Assembly: GCF_001418225.1 (NCBI RefSeq)
Contig: NZ_LIPT01000001.1
Coordinates: 124,001-188,000 of the forward strand
From: Pannonibacter indicus
GTDB taxonomy: Bacteria > Pseudomonadota > Alphaproteobacteria > Rhizobiales > Stappiaceae
Length of the DNA stretch: 64,000 nt
Direction: 5' to 3'
The stretch's first letter is position 1; each line of letters opens with the position of its first letter. Both the position numbers and the translations under genes were made by a program. The notes beneath the pieces are model-generated. The model saw only the letters and a list, made by a program, of their open reading frames with translations, was not told the origin of the DNA and ran no database searches. Below, one piece after another: positions 55,069-64,000 of this stretch.

Positions 55069-56625
55069 ATGACCACCACCGGCTCCAAGGACCAGGTCCT
55101 CATCTTCGATACCACCTTGCGCGATGGCGAACAGTCGCCGGGCGCATCCATGACGCTGGAAGAAAAGCTCCAGGTGGCAGAGCTGCTCGACGACATGGGC
55201 GTCGACATCATAGAAGCCGGTTTCCCGATTGCCTCCAACGGTGACTTCGAGTCCGTGCGCGAGATTGCCAAGCGCTCCAAGCGTTCGGTCATCGCCGGTC
55301 TCGCCCGCGCCATCCATGCCGATATCGACCGCTGCGGCGAAGCTGTGCGCTTTGCCGGGCGCGGCCGCATCCACACCTTCGTCTCCACCTCGCCGATCCA
55401 TCTGAAATACCAGATGAACAAGACCGAGGACGAGGTGCTGGCCATCATCAGCGACACGGTGGCCCGTGCCCGCAACCTCATCGACGATGTGGAATGGTCG
55501 GCCATGGACGCCACCCGCACGCCGATCGACTATCTCTGCCGCACGGTGGAAGCTGCCATCAAGGCCGGTGCCACCACTATCAACCTGCCCGATACGGTGG
55601 GTTACGCAACGCCGGACGAATACCGCGACATGTTCGCCCAGATCCGCAACCGCGTGCCGAATGCAGACAAGGCCATTTTCTCGGTGCATTGCCACAATGA
55701 CCTTGGCCTCGCTGTTGCCAACTCGCTGGCCGGTGTGGCTGGCGGCGCGCGCCAGATCGAGTGCACCATCAACGGCCTCGGCGAGCGTGCCGGCAATGCG
55801 GCACTGGAAGAGATCGTCATGGCGATCCGCACCCGCTCCGACATCTATCCCTATGGCTGCAACGTCGAGCCGAAGTTCCTCACCCGCGCCTCGAAGCTGG
55901 TGTCGGCTGTGTCGAACTTCCCTGTGCAGTACAACAAGGCCATTGTCGGCAAGAATGCCTTTGCGCATGAGAGCGGCATTCACCAGGACGGGATGCTCAA
56001 GAACGCCGAAACCTACGAAATCATGCGCCCTGAGGACGTCGGCGTGAAGGCCACCTCGCTCGTCATGGGCAAGCATTCCGGCCGCCATGCCTTCAAGGAC
56101 AAGCTTAAGGAACTCGGCTACGAGCTCGGTGACAACGCCCTGCAGGAGGCTTTCCGCCGCTTCAAGGACCTCGCAGACCGCAAGAAGAACGTCTATGACG
56201 AGGACATCGAGGCGCTGGTCGAGGATGAAATCTCCACCTCCGGCGAAGGCGCCAAGGTGATTGCGCTGACCGTGATTGCCGGCACCGGTGGTCCGCAGAA
56301 GGCCATTCTCACCATGGACATCAACGGCCGCCACGAAACGAAGGAAGCCACGGGCGACGGCCCGGTGGACGCAACCTTCAAGGCCATCCGCGCCATCTGC
56401 CCGCACAACGCCACCCTGTCGCTCTATCAGGTGCATGCGGTGACCGAGGGCACGGATGCGCAGGCGGAAGTCTCCGTCCGCCTCGAAGCCAATGGCCGCA
56501 TTGCCACCGGCAAGGGCGCCGACACCGACACGCTGGTGGCCTCTGCCCGCGCCTATGTGGCGGCGATGAACCGCCTCAACCTGCGCCAGCAGTCCAGCAA
56601 CCCGGGCGCGCTCAAGGCCAGCTGA
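55069..56625 (+). CDS. leuA: 2-isopropylmalate synthase
   Basis: A 518-residue enzyme with the N-terminal FDTTLRDGEQSPGASM, the metal-binding HCHNDLGLAVAN, and a C-terminal LeuA dimer domain for leucine feedback. It commits 2-oxoisovalerate to leucine. AAGGAA precedes the ATG. It sits alone, controlled by the leader at 54819. Confidence 0.97.
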   Translation: MTTTGSKDQVLIFDTTLRDGEQSPGASMTLEEKLQVAELLDDMGVDIIEAGFPIASNGDFESVREIAKRSKRSVIAGLARAIHADIDRCGEAVRFAGRGRIHTFVSTSPIHLKYQMNKTEDEVLAIISDTVARARNLIDDVEWSAMDATRTPIDYLCRTVEAAIKAGATTINLPDTVGYATPDEYRDMFAQIRNRVPNADKAIFSVHCHNDLGLAVANSLAGVAGGARQIECTINGLGERAGNAALEEIVMAIRTRSDIYPYGCNVEPKFLTRASKLVSAVSNFPVQYNKAIVGKNAFAHESGIHQDGMLKNAETYEIMRPEDVGVKATSLVMGKHSGRHAFKDKLKELGYELGDNALQEAFRRFKDLADRKKNVYDEDIEALVEDEISTSGEGAKVIALTVIAGTGGPQKAILTMDINGRHETKEATGDGPVDATFKAIRAICPHNATLSLYQVHAVTEGTDAQAEVSVRLEANGRIATGKGADTDTLVASARAYVAAMNRLNLRQQSSNPGALKAS

Positions 56626-56653
56626 TCTGTAGCCAAGCCTGACTTTCTGAAAG

Positions 56654-56684
56654 CCCGGCGCCGCAGCTGCGGTGCCGGGTTTTC
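56654..56684 (+). terminator. Rho-independent terminator after leuA
   Basis: CCCGGC-CCGC pairs with GCGG-GCCGGG (one mismatch) and is followed by TTTTCC. Confidence 0.85.
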
Positions 56685-56791
56685 CGTTTCATGCTCTCCC
56701 ATAGGGAAAAACTGCTGTGCCCGCTCCAGCCTTGATCCGGCCGCAAACCGTGTCATGCTCGCAAGCCAGAGCCAGCCCGGAGGAGCCAGCC

Positions 56792-57136
56792 ATGATCGCC
56801 GTGATCTTTGAAGTCGAACCGCATGCGGGTCATGTCTCCGCCTATTTCGATCTTGCGGGCGCACTGAAAAGCGAGTTGTCAAAGATCGACGGCTTCATCT
56901 CGGTGGAGCGCTTTGAAAGCGTGACGACACCGGGCAAGTTCGTCTCCCTGTCCTTCTGGCGCGATGAGGAGGCCCTTGCCGAATGGCGCAGCCTTGCCAG
57001 CCACCGGGACGCGCAAACCGCCGGGCGGACCCGCATGTTCGCGGGCTACCGCCTGCGCGTTGCCACCGTCATCCGCGATTATGGCCTCGAAGACCGCACG
57101 CAAGCCCCCGAGGACAGCCGCGCCCTGCACGGGTGA
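56792..57136 (+). CDS. Antibiotic biosynthesis monooxygenase (ABM)-fold protein
   Basis: A 114-residue dimeric alpha-beta barrel protein: MIAVIFEVEPHAGHVSAYF, GFISVERFESVTTPGKFVSL, and FWRDEEALAEWRSLASHRDA. ABM-fold proteins include small monooxygenases and haem-degrading enzymes; the function is not readable. GGAGGAG lies 7 bases before the ATG at 56792. Confidence 0.87.
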   Translation: MIAVIFEVEPHAGHVSAYFDLAGALKSELSKIDGFISVERFESVTTPGKFVSLSFWRDEEALAEWRSLASHRDAQTAGRTRMFAGYRLRVATVIRDYGLEDRTQAPEDSRALHG

Positions 57137-57204
57137 TGCCGCATGCCAAGGCTTTCGATGCTGACGCATCGGCCTTGAAATTGCTCAGGCGCCGCACAGG
57201 CTTA

Positions 57205-57241
57205 ACCAACTCTCGATGAGGCGGGCTCATCGCGAGTTGGT
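57205..57241. repeat. Dispersed palindromic repeat, copy 2
   Basis: ACCAACTCTCGATGAG pairs with CTCATCGCGAGTTGGT, 16 positions with one mismatch and a 5-base loop. Same geometry and core as the palindrome at 4258-4294. Here it lies between convergent genes. Confidence 0.7.
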
Positions 57242-57242
57242 A

Positions 57243-57791
57243 TCATCCGTTCGCCACCAGCCGCCGCAGCGACGGGTTGAGAATCTGGTAGACGTCACAG
57301 GGCAGACCGCAGGACCAGCGGGTTTCCCGCCAGTTGAGCCCCGCCCGGTGCAACACCTTGCGCGCCGCCGCATTGCCGCGGGCGACGAGGCAGATCAGGT
57401 GGCTGTAATAGGTGTTGAGGAAGAACCAGTTCACCAGCGCCGGAGACAGCTCGCTGGCAAGACCCTGCCCCCAGTGCGGACGGCCGATGACGATCTCCAT
57501 GCTGATTTCGGAGGTCGGTTCATGCGGCTCGAAGCCGGCCCGGCCGATGAAGGTGCCGTCTTTCGCCAGAACCTTCCACATGCCGAAACCCTGCAACGCA
57601 TGGCTGGTGACGTAATCAACCAGACGGCTCGCCAGCCAGATATCGTCCGGCACACGCCGGGAAAAGCGGCGGCTGATGTCGAGATGAGCGTTCACTTCCG
57701 GATCTGCATGAAGCGTTTTCAGCTCATCCAGATCGTCCGGCGTGAAGGGTACGAGGCGTAAACGGCGTGTCGCCAGTACGGTATCCTGCAT
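57243..57791 (-). CDS. GNAT-family N-acetyltransferase (RimJ/RimL-like)
   Basis: A 182-residue GNAT protein of the RimJ/RimL subgroup, starting TRRLRLVPFTPDDLDELKTL and with the CoA-binding region VIGRPHWGQGLASELSPALV and the late motif GNAAARKVLHRAGL. It probably acetylates an amino group of a protein or small molecule. The ATG at 57791 follows GGGAGA. Confidence 0.9.
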   Translation of the reverse strand: MQDTVLATRRLRLVPFTPDDLDELKTLHADPEVNAHLDISRRFSRRVPDDIWLASRLVDYVTSHALQGFGMWKVLAKDGTFIGRAGFEPHEPTSEISMEIVIGRPHWGQGLASELSPALVNWFFLNTYYSHLICLVARGNAAARKVLHRAGLNWRETRWSCGLPCDVYQILNPSLRRLVANG

Positions 57792-57914
57792 TGCGCATTC
57801 TCCCTTCGTCCTCATCGTTATTTTTGACGGGATGAGGAGATAGAGAGCGATTGTGCGCTTTAAAGGGCTGTTTGACGACAATCCGGCGACAGTTCCCTGA
57901 CAGTTTGACAACCA

Positions 57915-58844
57915 TCAGAAATCATTGAGGATTTCACGCGCCAGCAAAGCCAGGTCCTGCGCCTGCGGATCCTTGCGCGGCCAATCGGCCAGTTGCCCGC
58001 GGAAAAAGGTCTCCTGCCGTTTGGCATACTGGCGGGTGGCCACCGTCAGGGCGAAATGCGCCTCTTCCCGGCCGCATTCCCCGCGCAGCAGCGCGCCGAT
58101 TTCGGCAATGCCGATGGCCCGCATGGCCGGCAGCGTATCCGGCAGTCCCTGCGCCAGCAGCGCCTCCACCTCAGCAAGGCCTTCGGGGGCCAGCATCATC
58201 TGTGCGCGCAGCGCAATACGCGCATGCAGCCAGGGGCGCGGCGGGGCGAGAACCACCTTCACCAGCCCTTCTGGCCCCAGCAGCGGCGTCCCGTGCGCCT
58301 TTGCCTGCCAGTCTGCCAGTGTCCGGCCGGTGCCCAGCGCCACCTCCAGCGCCCTTGTCAGGCGCTGCAGGTCCATCAGCCGCTCCGCAGCTTCTGCATC
58401 CAGCGGGGCAAGCTCTGAGCGAACGGCTGAAATGCCGCCCTCCGTGGCAAGCCGCCGGCACTGCTCCCGAATGGCGGCAGGAATCGGCGGCACTTCGGCA
58501 AACCCCTGTGTCAGCGCCCGGAAATAGAGCCCCGTGCCACCCACCAGCACCGGCAGCTTGCCCTCAGCCCGGACGGCTTCAATCTCACCGCGCACCAGAT
58601 CGAGATAGGCACCGGTCGAAAAGGCCTCGCTGGCATTCAGGCACCCATAAAGCCGGTGCGGCACCAGTGCTTCGTCTTCGGCGGAAGGACGCGCCGTCAC
58701 CAGCCGCAATTCACGGTAGAGCTGCATGGAATCGGCATTGATCACAACGCCATTGGCGGCTTGCGCCAGTTCAATGGCCAATGCCGACTTGCCGCTGGCC
58801 GTCGGCCCGGCTATCAGGATCGCGGTTTTTGCTGTTCCGGCCAT
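57915..58844 (-). CDS. miaA: tRNA dimethylallyltransferase
   Basis: A 309-residue enzyme with P-loop LIAGPTASGKSALAIEL and DSMQLYRELRLVTARPS. It adds dimethylallyl to A37 of tRNAs reading UNN codons. The start at 58844 matches the family; the open frame continues upstream over serB sequence. It is divergent from serB with a 37-bp gap, an arrangement kept in rhizobia. Confidence 0.96.
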   Translation of the reverse strand: MAGTAKTAILIAGPTASGKSALAIELAQAANGVVINADSMQLYRELRLVTARPSAEDEALVPHRLYGCLNASEAFSTGAYLDLVRGEIEAVRAEGKLPVLVGGTGLYFRALTQGFAEVPPIPAAIREQCRRLATEGGISAVRSELAPLDAEAAERLMDLQRLTRALEVALGTGRTLADWQAKAHGTPLLGPEGLVKVVLAPPRPWLHARIALRAQMMLAPEGLAEVEALLAQGLPDTLPAMRAIGIAEIGALLRGECGREEAHFALTVATRQYAKRQETFFRGQLADWPRKDPQAQDLALLAREILNDF

Positions 58845-58881
58845 GTTGCTCCGGCCTTCTGCCCTTTCAAGAGGTTCCCCG

Positions 58882-59775
58882 ATGCCGTCTCTGGTTGCCA
58901 CGCTCGTTTCCAATCCGGCTTTCCCGGCCCTTGATGATACGTTTCTGGCCGAAGCCGCCCGCCTGCTGAACAGCGCAGACGCCCCTGCCCTTCTCTCTCC
59001 CGGCGTTGCCGCCGATCTCTCCGTGGGGCTGGAGCTGCCCGCCCGTGACGTGGAAGCCCGCCTGCGCGCGCTTGCCGGCACCCGCCCGGTTGACGTCTTT
59101 GTGCAGCCTGCCGAGGGCCGGCGCAAGCGGCTGCTGATCGCCGACATGGATTCCACCATGATCGGGCAGGAGTGCATCGACGAACTGGCCGCAGAACTCG
59201 GTCTGAAGGATCATATCGCCGCCATCACCGAGCGCGCCATGCGCGGCGAAATCGAGTTCGAGCCCGCCCTGCGCGAGCGTGTTGGCCTGCTCAAGGGCCT
59301 GCCGGTTGCCGCCGTCGCCGATGTTCTGGACAAGCGCATCACCCTGATGCCCGGTGCTGTTGCGCTGGTGCGCACGATGAAGGCCAATGGCGCCTATTGC
59401 GCACTGGTCTCAGGCGGCTTCACCCTGTTTACCGGCCCCGTGGCCGAGCGCATCGGCTTTGACGAGAACCGCGCCAACATTCTGGAGCATGCGGACGGCC
59501 AGCTGTCCGGCACGGTGCGCGAGCCGATTCTTGGCCGCGAAGCCAAGCGCGAGCGGCTTGAACAGCTGGTGGCGGAGAAGGGGCTTGCCTTCGGCGAGAC
59601 CATGGCTGTGGGTGACGGAGCCAACGACCTTGCCATGATCGCCCGTGCAGGTGTGGGCGTTGCCTATCACGCCAAGCCGAAGGTGGCGGCGGAAGCGGAC
59701 ATGCGCGTCGATCACGGCGACCTGACGGCGCTGCTCTTCATTCAGGGATACCGCTTGCAGGACTTCGCCGCCTGA
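58882..59775 (+). CDS. serB: Phosphoserine phosphatase
   Basis: A 297-residue HAD phosphatase: an N-terminal 80-residue domain followed by the catalytic motif ADMDSTMIGQECIDELA, SGGFTLFTGP and VGDGANDLAMI. It performs the last step of serine synthesis, matching serA at 40.3 kb. GAGG lies 8 bases before the ATG at 58882. Confidence 0.96.
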   Translation: MPSLVATLVSNPAFPALDDTFLAEAARLLNSADAPALLSPGVAADLSVGLELPARDVEARLRALAGTRPVDVFVQPAEGRRKRLLIADMDSTMIGQECIDELAAELGLKDHIAAITERAMRGEIEFEPALRERVGLLKGLPVAAVADVLDKRITLMPGAVALVRTMKANGAYCALVSGGFTLFTGPVAERIGFDENRANILEHADGQLSGTVREPILGREAKRERLEQLVAEKGLAFGETMAVGDGANDLAMIARAGVGVAYHAKPKVAAEADMRVDHGDLTALLFIQGYRLQDFAA

Positions 59776-59802
59776 GGCGTATCTTGCTCAGGCGGGCCTT
59801 GT

Positions 59803-62800
59803 TCAGGCCGGGATACGCACCGGCATGCCGCTGGCCTGCTTTTGCGGCGTGTCGCTCGCCTTGAGGAGTTGCAGGACATCAGCCGCAGGCATGGGGCGGC
59901 CAATGAAGAAGCCCTGTGCCTGCGAACAGCCTTCCCGGCGCAAGGCCTCCATCTGGGCTGCCGTCTCCACCCCTTCTGCAGTCGTTTCAATTCCGAGACT
60001 GGCGCAGAGGCTGGTAACGGCGCGCACCACGGCCCGCTTGTCTTCCCCCTCATGAATATCCTGAACAAAGGCCCGGTCGATCTTCACCTTGTCAAAGCGG
60101 AACTTCTGCAAATAGCTGAGGCTCGAGTAGCCGGTACCGAAATCATTCATGACGATACGCACGCCAAGGCTCCTCAACTCTTCAAGGGTCGTAAGCGTCG
60201 CTTCGGTATCCTGCAGCAGCACACCTTCAGTGACTTCGATTTCCAGGCCGCTCGCCGCAAGGCCCGATGCGCCAAGCGCCGAAAGGACATCGAGGACCAA
60301 TGTGCGCGTGCGGAACTGAACCGGAGAGATATTGACGGCCACCCGCACGTCCGAAGGCCAGGAGGATGCCTCACGGCAGGCCTGTTTCAGGACCCAGGAG
60401 CCAATAGCGCTGATCAGCCCGGTTTCCTCGGCGATGGGAATGAACTCACAGGGCGGAATGTTGCCGCGTTCAGGGTGCGGCCAGCGGATCAAAGCTTCGA
60501 AACACGCAATCTGACCATGGTTGAGGTCATAAAGCGGCTGATAATGCAGCTGGAACTGGTCCTCCGCGAGCGCCGAGCGCAGGTCGAGCTCCAGTTCCCG
60601 GCGCTGCTGGATCTGGGCATCCATCGACATCTCGAAGAAACGGTGGATGTTGCGCCCGTCCTGCTTGGCCCGGTACAGCGCCATATCCGCATGCATGAGA
60701 AGCGTGTCCGCGTCTTCCCCATCCTGCGGAGAGATGGCAATGCCGATGGAGACGCCGACAAAGATGCACTGTCCGCTGATATCGAAAGGCTGGCCGATGG
60801 CATCGATGATCCGGTCCGCTATTTCCGCAGCCTGCGCAGGGCTGCGCCGGCCATGCAGCACGATGGCGAACTCATCGCCGCCCAAGCGGGCAATCAGATC
60901 TTCTTCGCCGATCGCCTGCCTCAAACGCGCAGCAACCTCGACCAGAAGCCTGTCCCCCACCGGATGCCCAAGCGTGTCGTTGACCGTCTTGAACTGGTCC
61001 AGATCAAGATAAAGCAGTGCCGTCGGATGGCCTGTCGCAAGGCTGCGGGCAACATATTCCTCGGCCTTCTCGCGGAACAGGATGCGATTGGCAAGGCCGG
61101 TCAAGGAGTCATGATGGGCAAGATGGGCAATGCGCTTCTCCTGCCGCTGGCGCTCCGTCACATCTTCATAGACCGCGACTGACCCGCCTTCTTCCGTCCT
61201 GGCAATGGTGACCACGATGGTGCGTTCGTCCCGCACCTGAACGATACGCTTGCGCGTCACCTGCAGCCCGGCCGCCAGCCTCTGATCCTGCGGGCCTTCG
61301 TCGGCAATCACCTGCGCCCCCTGCCCGATGCAGGCTGAAACGACCCCGGCCCGGGTGGTGCCGGGCTGAACCGCCGCCTCGGACAGATCAAACAATGCAC
61401 GGAAGTTGCCATTGGCAAGGATCACCCGGTCATCCGGCCCGCACATCAGGATCCCTTGCGGAATGCTCTCCACCGCCGAGGACAACCGGTCGAACTGCTG
61501 CTTCACCTCCTGACGGGACGAGGCCAGCAGATCCTGCCGTGCAGCCTCCAGTGACTGCATCAGGCTGTCAAACGCCGCGCCCAGCTCTCCGATCTCGTCC
61601 GGGCGCCTGATCAGATCCTCCGGCACCGGATGGATGGCATCGCCCGCATCCCGCAGGGCTCTGGCATGGCGCGTAAGCCGTTCGACCGGCCGCGCCACGG
61701 CAGCACCAAAGGCAAGCACGGCTCCGATACAGGCAAGGCAGGCAAAGGCTGCCACCGCGAGAATCGTGAACATCCCGGCATCGATGCGCCGGGTGATCAT
61801 CGCCGTGGTATCCTCATTCTGCTTACGCGCCCAGATGGCAAGTTTTTGCACCGCCTTCGTCAGCCGGTATTCAGAAAGCCGCAGCAGGCGCATCACATCC
61901 GTCCGGGCCCGGTCGATGGTAATTGCCTGTTGCAGAACGGTCTCCAGCGGACCGCCGGCCTCCACCTCGCTGGATACGGCGCGGATTGCATCGCGCAGCG
62001 GCCGTGTCCGGGGAAAAGAAGACTGAGCCTCCAGCCAGGGCATCAGCTGGCGGGAAATCGCTCCAATGCCCTGTGCTGCGAGATTCTGGTTCTGGATCGT
62101 CTCGCCAAGATTGCGTGTGCCTGCCGCATACCTGTCCCCCAGCAGACTGGCATCGAACCGCTCCACTTCCTTGCGCAGGTCATAGGCAAGACGAATAACC
62201 GGCCAGTTCTCCACCATGGCTGAACCGAGCCGCGCCCTCTCAGCCTCAAGACCATCAGCTTTGCCGATCATCTCGCGCATGCTGCGCTCGTCAAGCGCAA
62301 CTGCGCCATCCACCTGTTCCAGCAGCCTGTCCAGCGTCGCATTCATGCGCTTGAAGTTGAAGCGGATACGCTCCTCGACGCGCCTGCGCTCCTGAGAGTT
62401 CAGAATATGCTGGTCGCAGACGGCCAGAACCTCGCCCTGAATTCTCTTGAAATCATCCCGCGCCCGGATCGCATCCTGGCCCAGCGTCTCGAGATTGCGC
62501 TGCCGGATCGACATATCAAGTGCATCAAGCTCGGAATAATCGACTGACCGCAGATTGAAGGCTGCAAGCGCCGGATCTCCGCCCGTGCGGAAGAAACACT
62601 CATCAATCAATGTCCGCGACAGGCCGGCAATCTGCTGGACGCTGGCCGTTGCGCGAAGGGCGTCCACATAGAGCGGACCTGTCGCCTGGCTCATCAGATG
62701 CATGCCGCCGGACACCGCCTGCATCTGCCGGATGCTGACAAGACCGAGGCTCAGGATAAGGAGAACAAGGACGCCGCCGAAGCCGGCAACAGCAATGCGC

Positions 62801-62847
62801 AGGCGCTGAAATCGCAGGAGCAAAGGTAATGAAAACCAAAAGCGCAT
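59803..62847 (-). CDS. Membrane sensor with HAMP, PAS-like, GGDEF and EAL domains
   Basis: A 1014-residue cyclic-di-GMP protein. A membrane segment at about 17-40, a large helical periplasmic domain to about 355, a second membrane segment at 358-386, HAMP to about 440, PAS-like at about 455-565, GGDEF (motif at 656-660) and EAL (784-786). The GGDEF site is intact without a RxxD inhibition site. In EAL most catalytic residues are kept (EALIRW, NISPVQF, EVTEG, KIDRAFV, AEGVET), but the DDFGTG motif reads NDFGTG, with Asn 901 in place of the metal-bridging Asp. It may therefore favour synthesis over breakdown. Confidence 0.93.
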   Translation of the reverse strand: MRFWFSLPLLLRFQRLRIAVAGFGGVLVLLILSLGLVSIRQMQAVSGGMHLMSQATGPLYVDALRATASVQQIAGLSRTLIDECFFRTGGDPALAAFNLRSVDYSELDALDMSIRQRNLETLGQDAIRARDDFKRIQGEVLAVCDQHILNSQERRRVEERIRFNFKRMNATLDRLLEQVDGAVALDERSMREMIGKADGLEAERARLGSAMVENWPVIRLAYDLRKEVERFDASLLGDRYAAGTRNLGETIQNQNLAAQGIGAISRQLMPWLEAQSSFPRTRPLRDAIRAVSSEVEAGGPLETVLQQAITIDRARTDVMRLLRLSEYRLTKAVQKLAIWARKQNEDTTAMITRRIDAGMFTILAVAAFACLACIGAVLAFGAAVARPVERLTRHARALRDAGDAIHPVPEDLIRRPDEIGELGAAFDSLMQSLEAARQDLLASSRQEVKQQFDRLSSAVESIPQGILMCGPDDRVILANGNFRALFDLSEAAVQPGTTRAGVVSACIGQGAQVIADEGPQDQRLAAGLQVTRKRIVQVRDERTIVVTIARTEEGGSVAVYEDVTERQRQEKRIAHLAHHDSLTGLANRILFREKAEEYVARSLATGHPTALLYLDLDQFKTVNDTLGHPVGDRLLVEVAARLRQAIGEEDLIARLGGDEFAIVLHGRRSPAQAAEIADRIIDAIGQPFDISGQCIFVGVSIGIAISPQDGEDADTLLMHADMALYRAKQDGRNIHRFFEMSMDAQIQQRRELELDLRSALAEDQFQLHYQPLYDLNHGQIACFEALIRWPHPERGNIPPCEFIPIAEETGLISAIGSWVLKQACREASSWPSDVRVAVNISPVQFRTRTLVLDVLSALGASGLAASGLEIEVTEGVLLQDTEATLTTLEELRSLGVRIVMNDFGTGYSSLSYLQKFRFDKVKIDRAFVQDIHEGEDKRAVVRAVTSLCASLGIETTAEGVETAAQMEALRREGCSQAQGFFIGRPMPAADVLQLLKASDTPQKQASGMPVRIPA

Positions 62848-63076
62848 CCAGAACCTACCCCATCTGGAGTTCCTGCCTCAGGCAAACAACACTCAAAACA
62901 CCACCTGCGCCGCCCAATTCATGGCAGCGGATAAAGCGAGCCCCTGACCAGGATAACACTCGTATAAATTGCTATACGTTTCGTAAAAAACATACGTCAA
63001 ACAAGAAAATAACGTAGCGTCATTAAAGGCGCCCCCTCCGGGACATGGGCACTCAGAGGTTGCATATCAAAAGCAA

Positions 63077-63101
63077 GGGGCGCGGAACATGTCCGCGCCC
63101 C
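63077..63101 (-). terminator. Terminator after the DegP-type gene
   Basis: GGGGCGCGGA pairs perfectly with TCCGCGCCCC (10 bp, 5-base loop); on the minus strand TTGCTTTTGATA follows. The rest of 62848-63131 shows nothing else recognisable. Confidence 0.8.
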
Positions 63102-63131
63102 GATCAGGCAAGATAAGACAAGAGCCTGATT

Positions 63132-64000
63132 TTACTTCTGTTCCTCAATCCGCACCGGAATGAAGCGCAACTCTCCGTTCGGATTGGCCAGCAGCAGCAA
63201 CGCCGACTTCCGGCCGCCCTTTTTCAGCTTCTCGACCTGGGCAGCAGCTTCTTCGGGCGTCTTGACCGGCTCCTGGGCGACTTCCTTGATGGTATCACCT
63301 GCCTGGATCCGCTTCTCTTCTGCGGAACTGCCAGCGATCACCTCGGTCACGACAACGCCCTCAACCTCAGCATTGATCTGGAATTTTTCGCGCAGGGCAT
63401 CGTCGAGAACCGCCAGCTTCATGCCCAGCACTTCGCTGGTCTTCTGCTCTTCCTCTGCCGGCTTTTTCTCTTCCTCAGCCGCACCGGCTGCATCTGCCTC
63501 TTCAAGGCGGCCAAGCGTCACCTTCAGCGTCATCCGCTCGCCCTTGCGCAGCACGACAACATCCACTTCCTTGCCGATGGCCGTGTCGGCCACCATACGA
63601 GGCAGGTCGCGCATCGCCGGAACAGGCCTGCCGTCGAACTCGACGACCACATCCCCCGGCAGGATCTTGGCAGCAGCAGCCGGGCCGTCATCGGACACAC
63701 CGGCAACCAGCGCACCCATGGCCTTGTCCATTCCCAGGCTTTCCGCGATTTCGTCAGTCACTTCCTGAATGCGCACGCCCAGCCAGCCGCGGCGGGTCTC
63801 GCCGAACTCACGCAGCTGCGCAATGACGGCGGTGGCCGTGTTCGAGGGAATGGCAAAGCCGATGCCGATCGAGCCGCCCGACGGGGAGATGATGGCCGTG
63901 TTGATGCCGATGACCTTGCCATTCATGTCGAACAGAGGGCCGCCCGAGTTGCCCCGGTTGATGGCAGCGTCCGTCTGGATGAAGTTGTCATAGGGGCCGG
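63132..64000 (-). CDS. degP: DegP/HtrA-type periplasmic serine protease, C-terminal part; runs off window edge
   Basis: The frame is open from base 64000 down to the stop at 63132, 289 codons. It contains the catalytic serine motif [20 protein letters not shown] close to the edge, then PDZ1 at about residues 70-160 of the visible part and PDZ2 after an acidic [12 protein letters not shown] linker. The His and Asp of the triad and the signal peptide lie outside the window. Family function is periplasmic folding quality control. An ATG at 63926 is internal and not the true start. Confidence 0.93.
   Translation of the reverse strand, partial: GPYDNFIQTDAAINRGNSGGPLFDMNGKVIGINTAIISPSGGSIGIGFAIPSNTATAVIAQLREFGETRRGWLGVRIQEVTDEIAESLGMDKAMGALVAGVSDDGPAAAAKILPGDVVVEFDGRPVPAMRDLPRMVADTAIGKEVDVVVLRKGERMTLKVTLGRLEEADAAGAAEEEKKPAEEEQKTSEVLGMKLAVLDDALREKFQINAEVEGVVVTEVIAGSSAEEKRIQAGDTIKEVAQEPVKTPEEAAAQVEKLKKGGRKSALLLLANPNGELRFIPVRIEEQK

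Overview
The window is one GC-rich chromosomal stretch of an alphaproteobacterium. The gene set and order point to the Hyphomicrobiales (rhizobial side): ilvB-ilvH with serA, TetR-ilvC, miaA divergent from serB next to a DegP-type protease, frcBCA sugar transport, and an Entner-Doudoroff set. No rRNA or species marker is present, so the genus is not called. Most of the window is ordinary core metabolism. Coding is dense on both strands, and many transcription units end in clear hairpin terminators.

Layout. 1-2.4 kb: partial PLP threonine/serine dehydratase, then a metallophosphoesterase/GT4 pair with a Pho-box-like site, which reads as a phosphate-starvation lipid-remodelling operon (plcP-agt type). 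2.5-9 kb: FadL-like porin; a TPP riboswitch followed by thiM, thiD and an orphan Tat-exported TRAP binding protein; a stand-alone Lrp-type RAM protein; an EamA exporter. 9-13 kb: an orphan CoxL-family (form II) molybdoenzyme subunit and an acyl-CoA ligase. 13.6-18 kb: ROK regulator plus frcB, frcC, frcA for sugar (probably fructose) uptake. 18-25.7 kb: zwf, edd, eda, a Ca/Na antiporter, a rhodanese and pgi; edd and pgi share an identical 13-bp operator-like motif. 25.8-30 kb: two glycine-zipper lipoproteins, ald divergent from its Lrp regulator, an SMP-30 protein and trhO.

30.1-35.7 kb is the most unusual part. It is a one-strand cluster of nine genes that looks like an R-body (refractile body, Reb) locus. 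It holds four clear RebB-type proteins, one divergent RebB-like protein, a 319-residue protein whose C-terminal part aligns without gaps to RebB, a protein with a VPEVP tandem repeat and RG-rich linker, a six-cysteine protein, and an ECF-like sigma factor at the promoter-proximal end. Hairpin terminators lie between the repeated rebB units, and a strong terminator with a T-run closes the cluster.

36-64 kb: secreted protein of unknown function, tRNA-Lys(CTT), ilvB-ilvH behind a Leu/Val leader-peptide attenuator, serA, pdxJ, alpha-carbonic anhydrase, two small secreted proteins, kup, a TetR regulator with its own operator followed by ilvC, a D,D-carboxypeptidase lipoprotein, an ABC-2 exporter, pirin, a GNAT-Nudix fusion, a PhzF protein, leuA behind a Leu-rich leader peptide, an ABM protein, GNAT, miaA/serB, a GGDEF-EAL sensor with a changed EAL metal-site residue, and the 3' part of a DegP/HtrA protease. 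Branched-chain amino-acid genes (ilvB, ilvH, ilvC, leuA) are scattered but three of the four have visible cis-control elements.
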